Shown here: positions 18,636 to 27,400 of the stretch, piece by piece | Numbering within the stretch: position 1 is the first letter of the stretch | Layout of the letters: each line of letters begins with the position of its first letter | DNA from: Candidatus Heimdallarchaeota archaeon | Lineage (GTDB): Archaea > Asgardarchaeota > Heimdallarchaeia > Heimdallarchaeales > Heimdallarchaeaceae | DNA length: 34,517 bases | NCBI GenBank assembly: GCA_021399345.1 | Contig: JAAFKI010000003.1 | Coordinates: 1-34,517, forward strand | Direction of reading: 5' to 3' | Notes under the pieces: model-generated | What the model saw: the letters and a program-made list of their open reading frames with translations, nothing else | What the model was told of the DNA's origin: nothing | Database searches by the model: none | Made by a program: the position numbers and the translations under genes

Positions 18636-18879
18636 AGTCCTTTTAACAAATCACCAGCAACGGTGAATTTTTCACTAGAAAGAGTTAAAAAGTGCATTTT
18701 AGCATTTTGAAACTATTTGATGAAACATTAAAAATTGAGATGTATTCTAGATAAATGGAAGTAAAACTCATCAATTATTTTAAAGCTAGAGTTTGCTGAA
18801 AAAGTTCAACAATATTATCGGCATCTACATCATCTAGTTCCAAGTTGGTGAAAGCAAAGAAAAAGGACTTTGAAGATGT
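18636..18879. promoter_or_regulatory. Region upstream of the AOR gene
   Basis: This 244-base gap holds no gene. It contains a short inverted repeat, TCACC and GGTGA separated by six bases (18651-18666), and on the minus strand the 7-base direct repeat AAAATGC around 18690-18710. Either could be a control site for the AOR gene. The upstream gene ends at 18880 with no obvious hairpin. Confidence 0.3.
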
Positions 18880-19665
18880 TTAGTCTGTATCAGGGACATA
18901 TTTTGTATCAGATTTAGCAAGATTTACCATATCTTTGTAAGCAATTTTGACCATATCATCTTCACCTATGAATAGAAAATGTAATGACCCTTCAGCTGTG
19001 CCAACACCACTTGATCCGATGTGAAAAACATTAACTTCTGGGTAAAGAATATCAAAAGCTTCCAATTCTGTAAAAACTTCTCCAGGAATAGGCATAAGAC
19101 CTATGGGTAAACCCATTGCATACTCTTTATCTATTGTTTGATTTCCAAGTATTTGTGATAGTTCCCAAACACTATCGTCTACACATCTTGAAAGACTGAT
19201 AGGTACAATGATTTCTATTCCTCTCGCTATTGCAATTGGTAGTATTCCTCCAATTGTTCCTCCAGCAGGATGAGCCATGTAGACACCAGCTATTCCATCA
19301 CTTCCTAGAGTATTTCCACCTTTGAAAATTATGTCACCAGCTTCGAATTCTAAAAGAGCTTCTTGAAAATTATCTACTTCCTTTTTCATACCCTTATCGA
19401 TGACCACTTCTTTCAATCTTTTGTCAATTTTAAGACTTCCAAAGCGGTACAGATCCTCTTTATCCCCTGTCATTTGTCCTGCAACATAATGAGGTTTGTT
19501 TATAGGTTCTCCTAATAGTTCTTCCAAAACATAAGCTGTTGTTGAACCTCTGGAGACAAAAATACGATGTTTTTCCAATGCTTCTTTAACTTCAGGAAGT
19601 TGAGCAACTCCCTTGGCTATTAATCTTTTACATTCAGAATGAGTAAGAACAATAATTGCACGCAT
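18880..19665 (-). CDS. Conserved-looking cytoplasmic protein of unknown function
   Basis: About 261 residues, soluble and alpha/beta in character. It has a short hydrophobic strand at the start (RAIIVLTHS), a Gly/Thr motif (FVSRGSTTAYVLEELLG), then FKGGNTLGSDGIAGVYMAHPAGGTIGGILP, split by position into an N-terminal KGGN and a GGTIGG loop, and a late GSSGVGTAEG loop. These glycine-rich loops between strands suggest ligand or nucleotide binding in a Rossmann-like fold, but I cannot name a family. The longest frame begins with TTG at 19677; the ATG at 19665 is preferred, since the sequence begins its first strand there. It lies upstream of the AOR gene on the same strand, but the 244-base gap argues against a simple operon. 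Confidence 0.7.
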   Translation of the reverse strand: MRAIIVLTHSECKRLIAKGVAQLPEVKEALEKHRIFVSRGSTTAYVLEELLGEPINKPHYVAGQMTGDKEDLYRFGSLKIDKRLKEVVIDKGMKKEVDNFQEALLEFEAGDIIFKGGNTLGSDGIAGVYMAHPAGGTIGGILPIAIARGIEIIVPISLSRCVDDSVWELSQILGNQTIDKEYAMGLPIGLMPIPGEVFTELEAFDILYPEVNVFHIGSSGVGTAEGSLHFLFIGEDDMVKIAYKDMVNLAKSDTKYVPDTD

Positions 19666-19720
19666 GAGATTATTCAATTAAAATAGAATAAAAGTGTTTT
19701 CCAAAAGAAAAAGGATGAGA

Positions 19721-20085
19721 TTACTCCTCCTCAAAATAATCCTTATAATTCGAAATAGCGAATGGACGAATTGATTCTAAATCCTTAGATAGAACATATA
19801 GTATAGTAAAGACCATTTTCTCTTTTGGTTTTAGTTTATTACGTTTTGATGATACTCCAATTGACGCGAAAGTTAAGCTAGGTGTGTAAGGACCAATTTG
19901 GACATGATTAGTGTCATAATAAGCTATTGATCCTATATGTATTCATTCAATGGATTCTTGTAAGCTGCCCATGAATCAGAATCTTTGAAAGAATTGAAAC
20001 ATCTAGCTACTGCTATGTAATCTTCCTTTTTTGGTTCCATATTCCTGACAAGTTTTGTTTTATCATCTTGGGGGAATTCTATCAT
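19721..20085 (-). pseudogene. Frameshifted gene remnant, family unknown
   Basis: The minus strand reads from an ATG at 20085 for 50 codons (including KKEDYIAVARCFNSFKDSD) to a TAG at 19933-19935. Protein-like sequence continues at once in another frame, with IGPYTPSLTFASIGVSSK and KEKMVFTILYVLSKDLES, to a TAA at 19721-19723. Together they give about 120 residues with a single frame break. Both halves have normal amino-acid composition, which supports one disrupted gene rather than two chance frames. I do not recognise the family. A sequencing or assembly indel is possible. The stretch from 20086 to about 20269 holds no gene, only the upstream region of the longin-like gene. Confidence 0.55.
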
Positions 20086-20338
20086 AATACATTTTTCGAA
20101 AAAGCTGTTATGAATATTGTTATTTTCGTTTTTTTGTTAATCAAGGGAAGGAAAAAAAAAGATTATCGGGTATCAGCATGCTAGCTTTAGTCTTGGTTGT
20201 AGGGATAAAAAAGAGATAAAGTAATCACTTCCATATCTTTTCTTTTTTTAATTTTTTGATCAATATCTGATGAACATACGAACACTTTTATTTCAAACTG
20301 AAGTATATCTAATCTTGATTAGAAAGAAAGGTGTTCAA

Positions 20339-20791
20339 ATGAATGCTAAATCATCCATTACAAGGGAACAACCAGATATTCCTTCAAAACCACCCCTTTT
20401 ACGTTTTACAATTGTTGACTTAAGTGGTTTAGCTGTCTTTCATCGTTCATATATCAGTGAAGTAATGGATGAATTGTTATTCAGCGGTTTTAGTGCAGCT
20501 ATGATAGCTTTTTCTAGGGAACTAGGTTCTGAGCTTTACGGTATCCAGATGGAAGGTGTTAATTATTATTTCAGAACCAAAGAGGATTTTATTCTTGTTG
20601 TAGGAATGTACCCTAGAGTACGATCTTCAAGCGCGAAGAGATTTCTGAGACTAGTCTTTGAATCCATTAAGTGGGGAGAACTAGAAGGCTATTTGAATAA
20701 GGCGATATATTTTCAAACTGAAGAGTTCATTGAAAAGCTGGAACAAATAATACTTGAATTTCAGATAAAATTCAAACATTTAATTAGTTAA
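20339..20791 (+). CDS. Small longin/roadblock-like domain protein
   Basis: A 150-residue soluble protein. After a polar N-terminal tail comes the pattern LLRFTIVDLSGLAVFHR (strand, Asp, Gly, Phe), then LLFSGFSAAMIAF, a central helix, YYFRTKEDFILVVGM and a last helix. The order strand, D-x-x-G-x-x-x-F, helix with FSGF, strand pair, helix is that of longin/roadblock-like sensors, which are abundant in Asgard archaea and often associate with small GTPases or regulate membrane traffic. The same signature occurs at the C-terminus of the TPR protein at 25185-27074. The ATG at 20339 is chosen because AAAGGTG lies five bases upstream; an in-frame ATG at 20270 has no such site. It is convergent with the nucleotidyltransferase gene, with only 7 bases between. 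Confidence 0.7.
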   Translation: MNAKSSITREQPDIPSKPPLLRFTIVDLSGLAVFHRSYISEVMDELLFSGFSAAMIAFSRELGSELYGIQMEGVNYYFRTKEDFILVVGMYPRVRSSSAKRFLRLVFESIKWGELEGYLNKAIYFQTEEFIEKLEQIILEFQIKFKHLIS

Positions 20792-20798
20792 TGTAGAC

Positions 20799-21647
20799 CT
20801 AAAGATAGGCTAATTCTAAGGCAGTAATGTATTCTTGCGGAAGGATTCTTTCCTCTGCTAATTTCCAAAATCCTGGATCTCTCAATTCCATAGATGGGGG
20901 AGATATATATCTTTTAAGCAGAAAATAGATAACATCTTTTAAAGAAAGGAAAGCTAAAGACCAATTCTTTTCTTGAATTGCTTTTCTAGCATCTGTAACT
21001 TCCGTCCACTCTCTCTCAGATTTAATGTGACTATAAAGCGAGATTACTTTTTTGTATAAACCAAATACTTTCTCTTCTCCAACCTCTACATACATTTCAG
21101 CATAATCTTTTAGTCTGTGTGTAACAGCTTGACCATTATCGAATCTATTTTCATAAAGAGTTAGAAGCTTCAGATTCTCCTCATAAGCTTTCTTAGCCCA
21201 TTCTGAATTTGGAGGTTTTCCCATCATTTTTATGAAAATACGATGCTCAGATTGCCATTTCCAATCTTTACATATATGAAGGTGATGTTGGATAAAATCT
21301 TCTTTTTCATACCAAATTTTACAGTTTCTAAAGAATGAAAGATATAATGAAACTTGATAGATATCTCCAAGATTTTCTACTTGTTTACTGACTGTACTCT
21401 TCATATAATTCTCATCGTGGAACCAGACATCTAGAATTTGATCATTATATGGTATTTTCTGGTTTTGTATGAAGGGAGTTTGATCTTTTTTAATGACAAC
21501 TAGATCAATATCACTTAGCTCTTTAGCTCTGTTCTCGGCCCATGAACCAACCAATAAGACAACTTTTACTGATTCGTCCACGTTATTCTCTAGAAACCAG
21601 TCTTTAATTTCTTCTAAAAACTCAGAATTCATTGAAATTTCTGCCAT
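20799..21647 (-). CDS. Pol-beta-type nucleotidyltransferase domain protein
   Basis: The N-terminal domain carries the signature GSWAENRAKELSDIDLVV: Gly34-Ser35 for the nucleotide, Asp46 and Asp48 for metals, and a probable third carboxylate at Asp73 (ILDVW). The remaining 170 residues are helical (EWAKKAYEENLKLLTLY and others) and may form a HEPN-like or helical partner domain. Stand-alone members transfer nucleotides to antibiotics, proteins or RNA ends, or act as the MNT part of a toxin-antitoxin pair; a fusion of 282 residues is closer to an aminoglycoside-adenylyltransferase-like layout. The substrate cannot be told. The SDR gene 43 bases upstream on the same strand may share its transcript. 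Confidence 0.8.
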   Translation of the reverse strand: MAEISMNSEFLEEIKDWFLENNVDESVKVVLLVGSWAENRAKELSDIDLVVIKKDQTPFIQNQKIPYNDQILDVWFHDENYMKSTVSKQVENLGDIYQVSLYLSFFRNCKIWYEKEDFIQHHLHICKDWKWQSEHRIFIKMMGKPPNSEWAKKAYEENLKLLTLYENRFDNGQAVTHRLKDYAEMYVEVGEEKVFGLYKKVISLYSHIKSEREWTEVTDARKAIQEKNWSLAFLSLKDVIYFLLKRYISPPSMELRDPGFWKLAEERILPQEYITALELAYL

Positions 21648-21689
21648 CTAAATGGATTCAGATTTCTAGAATATTAGTTTATCTGAAAA

Positions 21690-22676
21690 TTATCTTCGGT
21701 AGGGAGATTTTTTCTTTATAATGAATCTAATTAGAGGTCTCAAAAGTATTAGTATGTACTTCAGAATACCGAATCTTCTGCTAAACTCCTCTAAGAACTC
21801 TTCATAAGTATGTTTCTGATAATTCAGTATTTTCTGGGATTCTGTTGTATCCATCCAGCAAGTATAATACCAATCTTCATCAGAAATGGCTGTTTTGAAG
21901 ATATTTTCAGGAAGTTTCCCTAAACCTAATATCTTGAAATATTTGCTGAGAAATTCTTTATTCCTAAACTGATTGGCCTTTCCACCACCAATTATGAAAT
22001 ATCTGTTTACTAGTGTAATATCAACAGATCGAGCTATCGCTAACCCAGCATCATAAGTATGTAAAAATTCTATCTTTTGTTCAAGAGGTATTGAATATAA
22101 AGGCTCAAGCTTAATATTGCTTTTTAAATCGAGAGCTGGAACAGCTGTAAGTCTCAATATTATCCAAGGCAAACTACTAGCTTCTATAACCTTCTCAACT
22201 TCAACCTTTGTTTTGGAATAAACATCTGTTGGATTTACTGGAGTTTCTAGTGTTATTAGGGGTGAATCAGGATGTTTGGGACCATATACTGTAACTGAAC
22301 TTGCGTAGATGATTCTAGGAGATAGCTTTTGTTTTTTTACCTCTTCAATTATGTTTCTGGTTCCTTGGACATTAACCTTGAATGCATAATCTGGTAGTCT
22401 TTCTGATAATGGTGGAGTAATCGCGACGAGATGTATGATACAATCTTGATTTTTAACGGCTAAAGCTATATCAGCTGTATCAGATATATTTCCCCAAATA
22501 ACAGAAAGTTTATGTTTTTTCGAAAGTTTTCGAAAAATGTTCTTATTTCTTCTATTTGGTAAATCAAAACATGTAATTTGATGGTTTAGTCTAACTAATG
22601 CTTTAATTGTGCTCAATCCAAGATTTCCAAAAGCTCCAGTTATTAAGATATTCACAAATAAAAATCGTTTAATCAC
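21690..22676 (-). CDS. NAD(P)-dependent extended SDR epimerase/dehydratase-like protein
   Basis: The Rossmann motif TGAFGNLG (13-20) follows the first strand. The Asp of TCFDLPNRR fits NAD(P) ribose recognition. The active-site set is present: Ser126/127 in IIYASSVTVYG and Tyr153/Lys157 in YSKTK. Such enzymes act on nucleotide sugars or other hydroxy/keto substrates in the cytoplasm. The C-terminus (LKYILILLRPLIRFIIKKK) is hydrophobic and basic, suggesting peripheral membrane contact. No ATG is available near the start; GTG at 22676 is used, with GTG at 22655 as an alternative. The gene is divergent from the helical orphan at 22873. Confidence 0.87.
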   Translation of the reverse strand: MIKRFLFVNILITGAFGNLGLSTIKALVRLNHQITCFDLPNRRNKNIFRKLSKKHKLSVIWGNISDTADIALAVKNQDCIIHLVAITPPLSERLPDYAFKVNVQGTRNIIEEVKKQKLSPRIIYASSVTVYGPKHPDSPLITLETPVNPTDVYSKTKVEVEKVIEASSLPWIILRLTAVPALDLKSNIKLEPLYSIPLEQKIEFLHTYDAGLAIARSVDITLVNRYFIIGGGKANQFRNKEFLSKYFKILGLGKLPENIFKTAISDEDWYYTCWMDTTESQKILNYQKHTYEEFLEEFSRRFGILKYILILLRPLIRFIIKKKSPYRR

Positions 22677-22809
22677 TTAACAGTTTTGTGAAATAACACT
22701 TTGAATATACGTTAGTCTTGCCACTTTTATTTCATTGAGAAATAAATGAGTTCTTTCAACATTTTTTTTTGGTTACCTCAAGAGTAATTTTAAAAACCAG
22801 CGAAAATTC

Positions 22810-22822
22810 TATATTTAATATA
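22810..22822 (+). promoter_or_regulatory. TATA-like box of the helical orphan gene
   Basis: The stretch TATATTTAATATA is a good archaeal TATA candidate. It lies about 55 bases before the preferred start at 22873 and directly in front of an inverted repeat. Confidence 0.45.
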
Positions 22823-22847
22823 GTTTCTAATGGTTTGCTAGAAACTA
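22821..22847. promoter_or_regulatory. 9-bp perfect inverted repeat upstream of the helical orphan
   Basis: The arms TAGTTTCTA and TAGAAACTA are separated by nine bases. The repeat starts at the 3' edge of the TATA-like box and spans the expected transcription start, so it is an operator candidate. No regulator gene lies next to it. Confidence 0.5.
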
Positions 22848-22872
22848 ATTGCCAAACAGCTGTTGGGAGAAT

Positions 22873-24672
22873 ATGCCTGGAACAGAATATACCAAAGAAG
22901 TTCTCGAATTAATGGATGATATTGGTAGTATTGTCGATAATGTAAATTGGAGTACCTATTCGGAGACTAGGGTAAAGATTCTTGTTTCACAGCGAGTCGA
23001 TGAATTAAAACATATTCTTGGTGAGATTCCTGACGATATTCTCATGAATTCTGATGAAGCTTCATTATTCTTTGAGAAAATTTTAGAAAAAATTACTTTA
23101 ATCTTAACCAATCTTCCACAAGACAAGTTACCTATACAATGGTACGAATTGGAATTATTCAGATTAAGGTATGCCTCCATGTATGCTTTACAATACGGTC
23201 ATGCAGGGGAATTACAAATTGCAGGTTCAGCACATGCTCTAGCAAATATGTTAATTGGGATAACAACATTAGATGTTAAGAATCTAGTTGTTGACTGGGA
23301 TCATCATGAATTTCACAGAAGAAGAAAACTTGTTTTAAATTACCTGAGTTCAGCATATCTTTTCTTCTTTAGTTTATGTGACTCCCTAACTCAGATCTAC
23401 AAACATGATCTAGAACATTGGATGACTGAGGGGTTAAAAGCAAGCACTCAATATATCCACTACATGGATGTCTTCTGGAACATTCGAAAAAATATCGAAC
23501 TTGCAAAGAAAATCCCAAAAGAACGGAATTATTCTATGTACTATGCAACCTTCGCAGCAATTGATTACATCATTACTTTTCTACTTGAACTTCAACGGTA
23601 TTTATTCAATAAGGACATAAAGATAGAAACAAATAGAGAGATTCTGGACTTTTCTGATCCTGAAAAATTATTAGATTCATTGGAAAATCTTCTTAATAAA
23701 AGCGATATGTATATCGCTGATTTAAAAGCCCATATCGATAAGGGATTCTTCAACATAAATGAAAATCCTTTAACAGATAATGATGTAAGTGAAACAATCT
23801 ACGAACTCGAAGTTACTAAAGTTTTCATAAAGGGCTTAAGATCTTCGTACAAAATAATAATTAAAGAAAACACAGCAGAGATTCAGAAAATTGTAAAAGA
23901 TGTTATGCCTGAATTGTGGAAATATTTAGATAAATATAAACATCTAATGGAAGATGAGGATTTCATTAAAAGTCAAATGGCTGATGGAATAGCAGGAATG
24001 CTTGAAGAGATTATCTACTTTGGAGGGCTTGTTGCGGATTATACAGATGATTTTTCAAATATAAATAGAATGGAACGAGAATATGCTTACTTCTTCTCTA
24101 AAGAAGGCATGAAGAGGTATCCTAAACTTAATGGATTATATGTTACTTTCTTGACAACACTGGCTTCTAGAAAAGAAGAATTTTCAAAACTTGAAGAGTA
24201 TGCATACAAGCTTCTAAGCATCTCTAAAGGCTCCCTCTATGAACCACGGAATTCTTTTGCTTTTTCCTTAACAGGTAATCTAATTTTAGTAATTAGGAAA
24301 GAAATAACTAACGAAGAATTTGCTAGGAGAATGAAAGAAATTCATGAAAGTTATTATTTATCACTTACACCAAAACTAAATTCTGAGATAGAAATATATC
24401 TTACAAATATCTATTTAGCTCTTAACAATGAAGAAGCTTCATATGATATGAGACGATTATTATTACCAGAATACTTTGATCCTTATTCTATTTTCATTCC
24501 AGAATTTGGAAAATTTGCTGAAATGAATTCTGTTGGTGACATAATCTACCTTCCTTTCAATTTGCAAAGTGATTATGTTGCAGATGCAGATATTGAGGTT
24601 ATTGAACCAGCCATTCAAAAAACAGACGAAGCTGAAGCAACCACAGATTTAACTGAAACGTCAACAGATTAG
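22873..24672 (+). CDS. Large all-helical protein of unknown function
   Basis: About 599 residues with no signal peptide or membrane helix. The sequence is almost entirely amphipathic helix (for example EYTKEVLELMDDIGSIVDNV, SQRVDELKHILGEI and FFEKILEKITLILTNL), with HH near 164 (VVDWDHHEFHRRRK) and an acidic, Thr-rich tail (about 575-599). It resembles helical-repeat scaffolds such as TPR-like solenoids, but no repeat consensus could be fixed. The longest frame begins with TTG at 22849; the ATG at 22873 has GGGAG just before it and is preferred. It has its own promoter and inverted repeat and runs convergently with the truncated propeller gene. I recognise no family. Confidence 0.72.
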   Translation: MPGTEYTKEVLELMDDIGSIVDNVNWSTYSETRVKILVSQRVDELKHILGEIPDDILMNSDEASLFFEKILEKITLILTNLPQDKLPIQWYELELFRLRYASMYALQYGHAGELQIAGSAHALANMLIGITTLDVKNLVVDWDHHEFHRRRKLVLNYLSSAYLFFFSLCDSLTQIYKHDLEHWMTEGLKASTQYIHYMDVFWNIRKNIELAKKIPKERNYSMYYATFAAIDYIITFLLELQRYLFNKDIKIETNREILDFSDPEKLLDSLENLLNKSDMYIADLKAHIDKGFFNINENPLTDNDVSETIYELEVTKVFIKGLRSSYKIIIKENTAEIQKIVKDVMPELWKYLDKYKHLMEDEDFIKSQMADGIAGMLEEIIYFGGLVADYTDDFSNINRMEREYAYFFSKEGMKRYPKLNGLYVTFLTTLASRKEEFSKLEEYAYKLLSISKGSLYEPRNSFAFSLTGNLILVIRKEITNEEFARRMKEIHESYYLSLTPKLNSEIEIYLTNIYLALNNEEASYDMRRLLLPEYFDPYSIFIPEFGKFAEMNSVGDIIYLPFNLQSDYVADADIEVIEPAIQKTDEAEATTDLTETSTD

Positions 24673-24696
24673 TCAATGAATCTGACTTTACAGCTG

Positions 24697-25188
24697 CTAT
24701 TTTCTTTTTCTTAATAAGAGATAAGTAATAACTGTTAATATTATTTGAAAACCTCCTACAATAGCTGCTAGAATAATTATCTCACCTATATCCATTGTTT
24801 GAAAGATTCCAGTTTGTGTTGTTTCAGTTATAGAACCAGAGAGTTTTCTATAAAACACATCATATTCAGTACAAGATCCTAGGAAGTCCATAGCATCTTG
24901 CCAAATAATGTGTACTGTGCCAGTTGTATCTGTTCTCACAACTGAGTAGTATGAATTATCATCATTTTCTGTTGAGACAACTAATTCTTGGGACCAGGTT
25001 CTAGAAGTACCATCCAGTATTCTATACATCACATCATAATCGCTGCCTGAACCTCCGTGAGGAGTTGAATCGTGCCAAACAACGTGAACATCACAAAATT
25101 GATCTACACTAACTGCAGGTTGAGAGCTTGATAGAACACGTCTAAAAATCTTCCTTACAGGGAACCGTTGTTCTAATTTTTTTGTCAA
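24697..25188 (-). pseudogene. 5'-truncated copy of a beta-propeller membrane protein gene
   Basis: The open frame of 163 residues contains two blade-like repeats (VDQFCDVHVVWHDSTPHGG and TGTVHIIWQDAMDFLGS), each followed by a YDV(M/F)YR segment and one by VVSTE. It ends in a membrane helix (IGEIIILAAIVGGFQIIL) and KRK. The blade pattern and the IGEI-LAAI-GG anchor match the 588-residue protein at 30619-32385, which has seven repeats, a signal peptide and an FnIII domain. Here the signal peptide, most blades and the FnIII domain are missing, and the first 18 residues (MTKKLEQRFPVRKIFRR) do not fit either protein. The TTG start overlaps the stop of the TPR gene. It is most likely a non-functional remnant, though expression as a coupled gene is possible. 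Confidence 0.65.
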
Positions 25189-27074
25189 GTAAATATTTCA
25201 TCGGCCCAATTTTCAAGTCGTTTGGATTTTTTATCATCTAATGATCTTCCAGTCTTAATCATTTGGGGGAAATCTAACCAGATTGGTGAAGAAATCAGTC
25301 TGCTTCTAAAAGATTCCATTTTCTTACTAGCAGAATAGGAAGATCCTTTGAAGGCATAGCATATAATCACGTTATCAACTTGACTGAAAATGAGCAGATA
25401 ATTCTGATGTTCTATCCTCCTGAGGGATCCTTCAGTTGAGAACACTTCTTGGATAATATTATTAATTGCAGTTAAAAATCCTGAGAAAATAACTTGATTG
25501 ACTTGATCTTCATCACCAAATTGGTATGAGAAAAAGGGAATACCATTATCATCAAGAATCATCAACATAACAGGAGCGTCATTTTCTATTTCTTCTAAAT
25601 CAAAGGTAGCTCTATTTATCATATTTAGAACCAACTTATCAACTTGTGAAGCCTTAATTCTGTCTGCAAGACTTGCATTTTCTTCTATGATGTTTTTCCA
25701 GCTAGCATATTCTGTTATTATTGCGTCATGATCACTTGAAATCTTTCTTGCTAAATTCTCTAAATTCTGTCCTTCAGCAATGATTTGTGCTTGAGAAAGG
25801 AATCCTGTTGATTTGTCTATATCTGCGTCCACTAATGCAAGTCTCCCTTTTAACCAATATACTTCAGCTAGAAGAGATCTTGAAATTTGTTCTTTGGCTA
25901 TATTGAGTAATTTATTAGATATTTCTTCTAAATCTTCTAGAATTTCAGGGTTGTTAGTAAACCTTAACTCATGAAGCAATATTTCACATAGATTCAACAT
26001 TGCATGGATATTGATTTCTTGATAGACTAAATTCTTGCTTATTATATATTCCAGAATTTCTTGAGCTTTACCTAAACTGGCAAATCTATTTGCTTTTTTA
26101 TGATACACAGCTTCAGATAATTGAGAATAGTAGTATATCATGGTGTCATGTTGATCAATCGATGCGTTTCTAGATATATCAAGATGCTCTTTAGCTTCAA
26201 AGAAATCATCTCTAGTTAATAGAATATTTATCAGATAAAAGAGAGATTCAACAACTGTAAATTTGAAATCAATTTCAAGAGCTCGTTCTAGACTCTTTGT
26301 AAAATACTCAAAGGAATTATCATAATCTCCTTGACTATAATAGACTATTCCAACATTATTGTAAGTAATAGCCATACCATAATTATTACCTATTTTTTGA
26401 TGGAGAATTAGAGCAGTATTGAAGAATTGTAAGGCTTGAGCAAAATCACCTTTTAGCCTGTGAATCTCTCCTAAAGCAACTAATGAATTTGCCATTATGC
26501 TGTGATCATTGAGTTTTTTGCCAATTTCTAAACTCTTGTCAAGAATCTCATGAGATTCATCCAATTTCCCCTGATAGGTAAGTATTTTTCCCTTACGAAA
26601 GAGGCTTCGTGCATAAAGAACTTCATTCTCAACCTCTTCAGAAAGATTTAAGCTTTTGTTGACATGTTCAACTGATCTCTTTAAATCAGTAAAACAATAA
26701 ATACAACTTTTATGAAATTGAATTTGTGTTTCAATTTCCATCATAACAGTTGTTTCTTCGCCGATAATCGCGTTTTTTGCGTAGTTTTCTACTCTTTCAA
26801 TCATTAGAAGACTTTCTTCAAATTTACCTAGCCTCCAGAGAGATTCAATAATTACAAAGTAGAGATCATATTTCTGAGTGAAGGAGATTAGCTTTCCTCC
26901 AAATAGATTTAGTGTGTGCTGAGCGTGGGAAATACTATCATCGAAAAAACCCAAATGGGTAAGTATGAATGATTTTCGAAACATAAGTTCTGCAAAATCG
27001 CTCTCTGAGATATTGGGAGTCTCCTCTAATTGAGTAATTTTCTCCAAAGCTTCCTTATAACTGTAAGAATTCAT
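25185..27074 (-). CDS. TPR-repeat protein with a C-terminal longin/roadblock-like domain
   Basis: Residues 1 to about 460 form tandem helical repeats with clear TPR consensus, for example ANSLVALGEIHRLKGDFAQA and AITYNNVGIVYYSQGDYDN. A linker helix (about 465-500) leads to an alpha/beta domain (about 510-600): VMLMILDDNGIPFFSYQF, VIFSGFLTAINNII and YLLIFSQVDNVIICYAF. This domain shows the D-x-x-G-x-x-x-F and FSGF signature also seen in the small protein at 20339-20791. Proteins of this kind probably join a protein-binding scaffold to a GTPase- or membrane-related sensor; the role here is inferred. The start at 27074 lacks a ribosome-binding site, and a GATATATAATC box at about 27164-27174 is a likely promoter. 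Confidence 0.82.
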   Translation of the reverse strand: MNSYSYKEALEKITQLEETPNISESDFAELMFRKSFILTHLGFFDDSISHAQHTLNLFGGKLISFTQKYDLYFVIIESLWRLGKFEESLLMIERVENYAKNAIIGEETTVMMEIETQIQFHKSCIYCFTDLKRSVEHVNKSLNLSEEVENEVLYARSLFRKGKILTYQGKLDESHEILDKSLEIGKKLNDHSIMANSLVALGEIHRLKGDFAQALQFFNTALILHQKIGNNYGMAITYNNVGIVYYSQGDYDNSFEYFTKSLERALEIDFKFTVVESLFYLINILLTRDDFFEAKEHLDISRNASIDQHDTMIYYYSQLSEAVYHKKANRFASLGKAQEILEYIISKNLVYQEINIHAMLNLCEILLHELRFTNNPEILEDLEEISNKLLNIAKEQISRSLLAEVYWLKGRLALVDADIDKSTGFLSQAQIIAEGQNLENLARKISSDHDAIITEYASWKNIIEENASLADRIKASQVDKLVLNMINRATFDLEEIENDAPVMLMILDDNGIPFFSYQFGDEDQVNQVIFSGFLTAINNIIQEVFSTEGSLRRIEHQNYLLIFSQVDNVIICYAFKGSSYSASKKMESFRSRLISSPIWLDFPQMIKTGRSLDDKKSKRLENWADEIFT

Positions 27075-27181
27075 TAAGGAATCTATCTTTTCGAGCTGAG
27101 TATTGTTTTCTGTAAACTATTCCACTCTCACATTTGCAGGTACATAGAGTAAAAATAGGTAGATTATATATCTTTCAATTA

Positions 27182-27359
27182 AGGCTACAATACCATTCAA
27201 CAGCAGCAACAATAGTATTGAAGGCATCATCAGTAATGACCATGTCAGCAACCTCTTTGGTAACGTTAGTGCCTGTAATGCCCATTGTGCGACACCTATA
27301 TCACTTTTTTTAATCGCAGGTGCATCATTAACGCCATCACCGTTTATTGAAACAGATAT
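27182..27359 (-). pseudogene. Remnant of a P-type cation-transporting ATPase
   Basis: Read on the minus strand, the sequence gives [19 protein letters not shown], the conserved hinge motif of the P-domain. After a two-base frame break at about 27286-27287 it continues as [20 protein letters not shown] and [10 protein letters not shown], exactly the order found in P2-type (Ca, Na/K-like) ATPases. Only about 55 codons remain out of roughly 900, and a stop lies just before the first residue. Both the phosphorylation motif DKTG and the membrane helices are absent, so it is a dead fragment. It sits between the TPR gene promoter and a short tandem repeat. Confidence 0.85.
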
Positions 27360-27400
27360 CTATACATATCGATTGTTTCAAATTGTTATAGTTGTTCAAT

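Noticed and set aside
20799-21647. MNT-HEPN toxin-antitoxin module
   Set aside because: The nucleotidyltransferase motif is present, but no separate HEPN gene or short partner lies beside it, and the helical C-terminal part lacks a visible R-x4-6-H motif.
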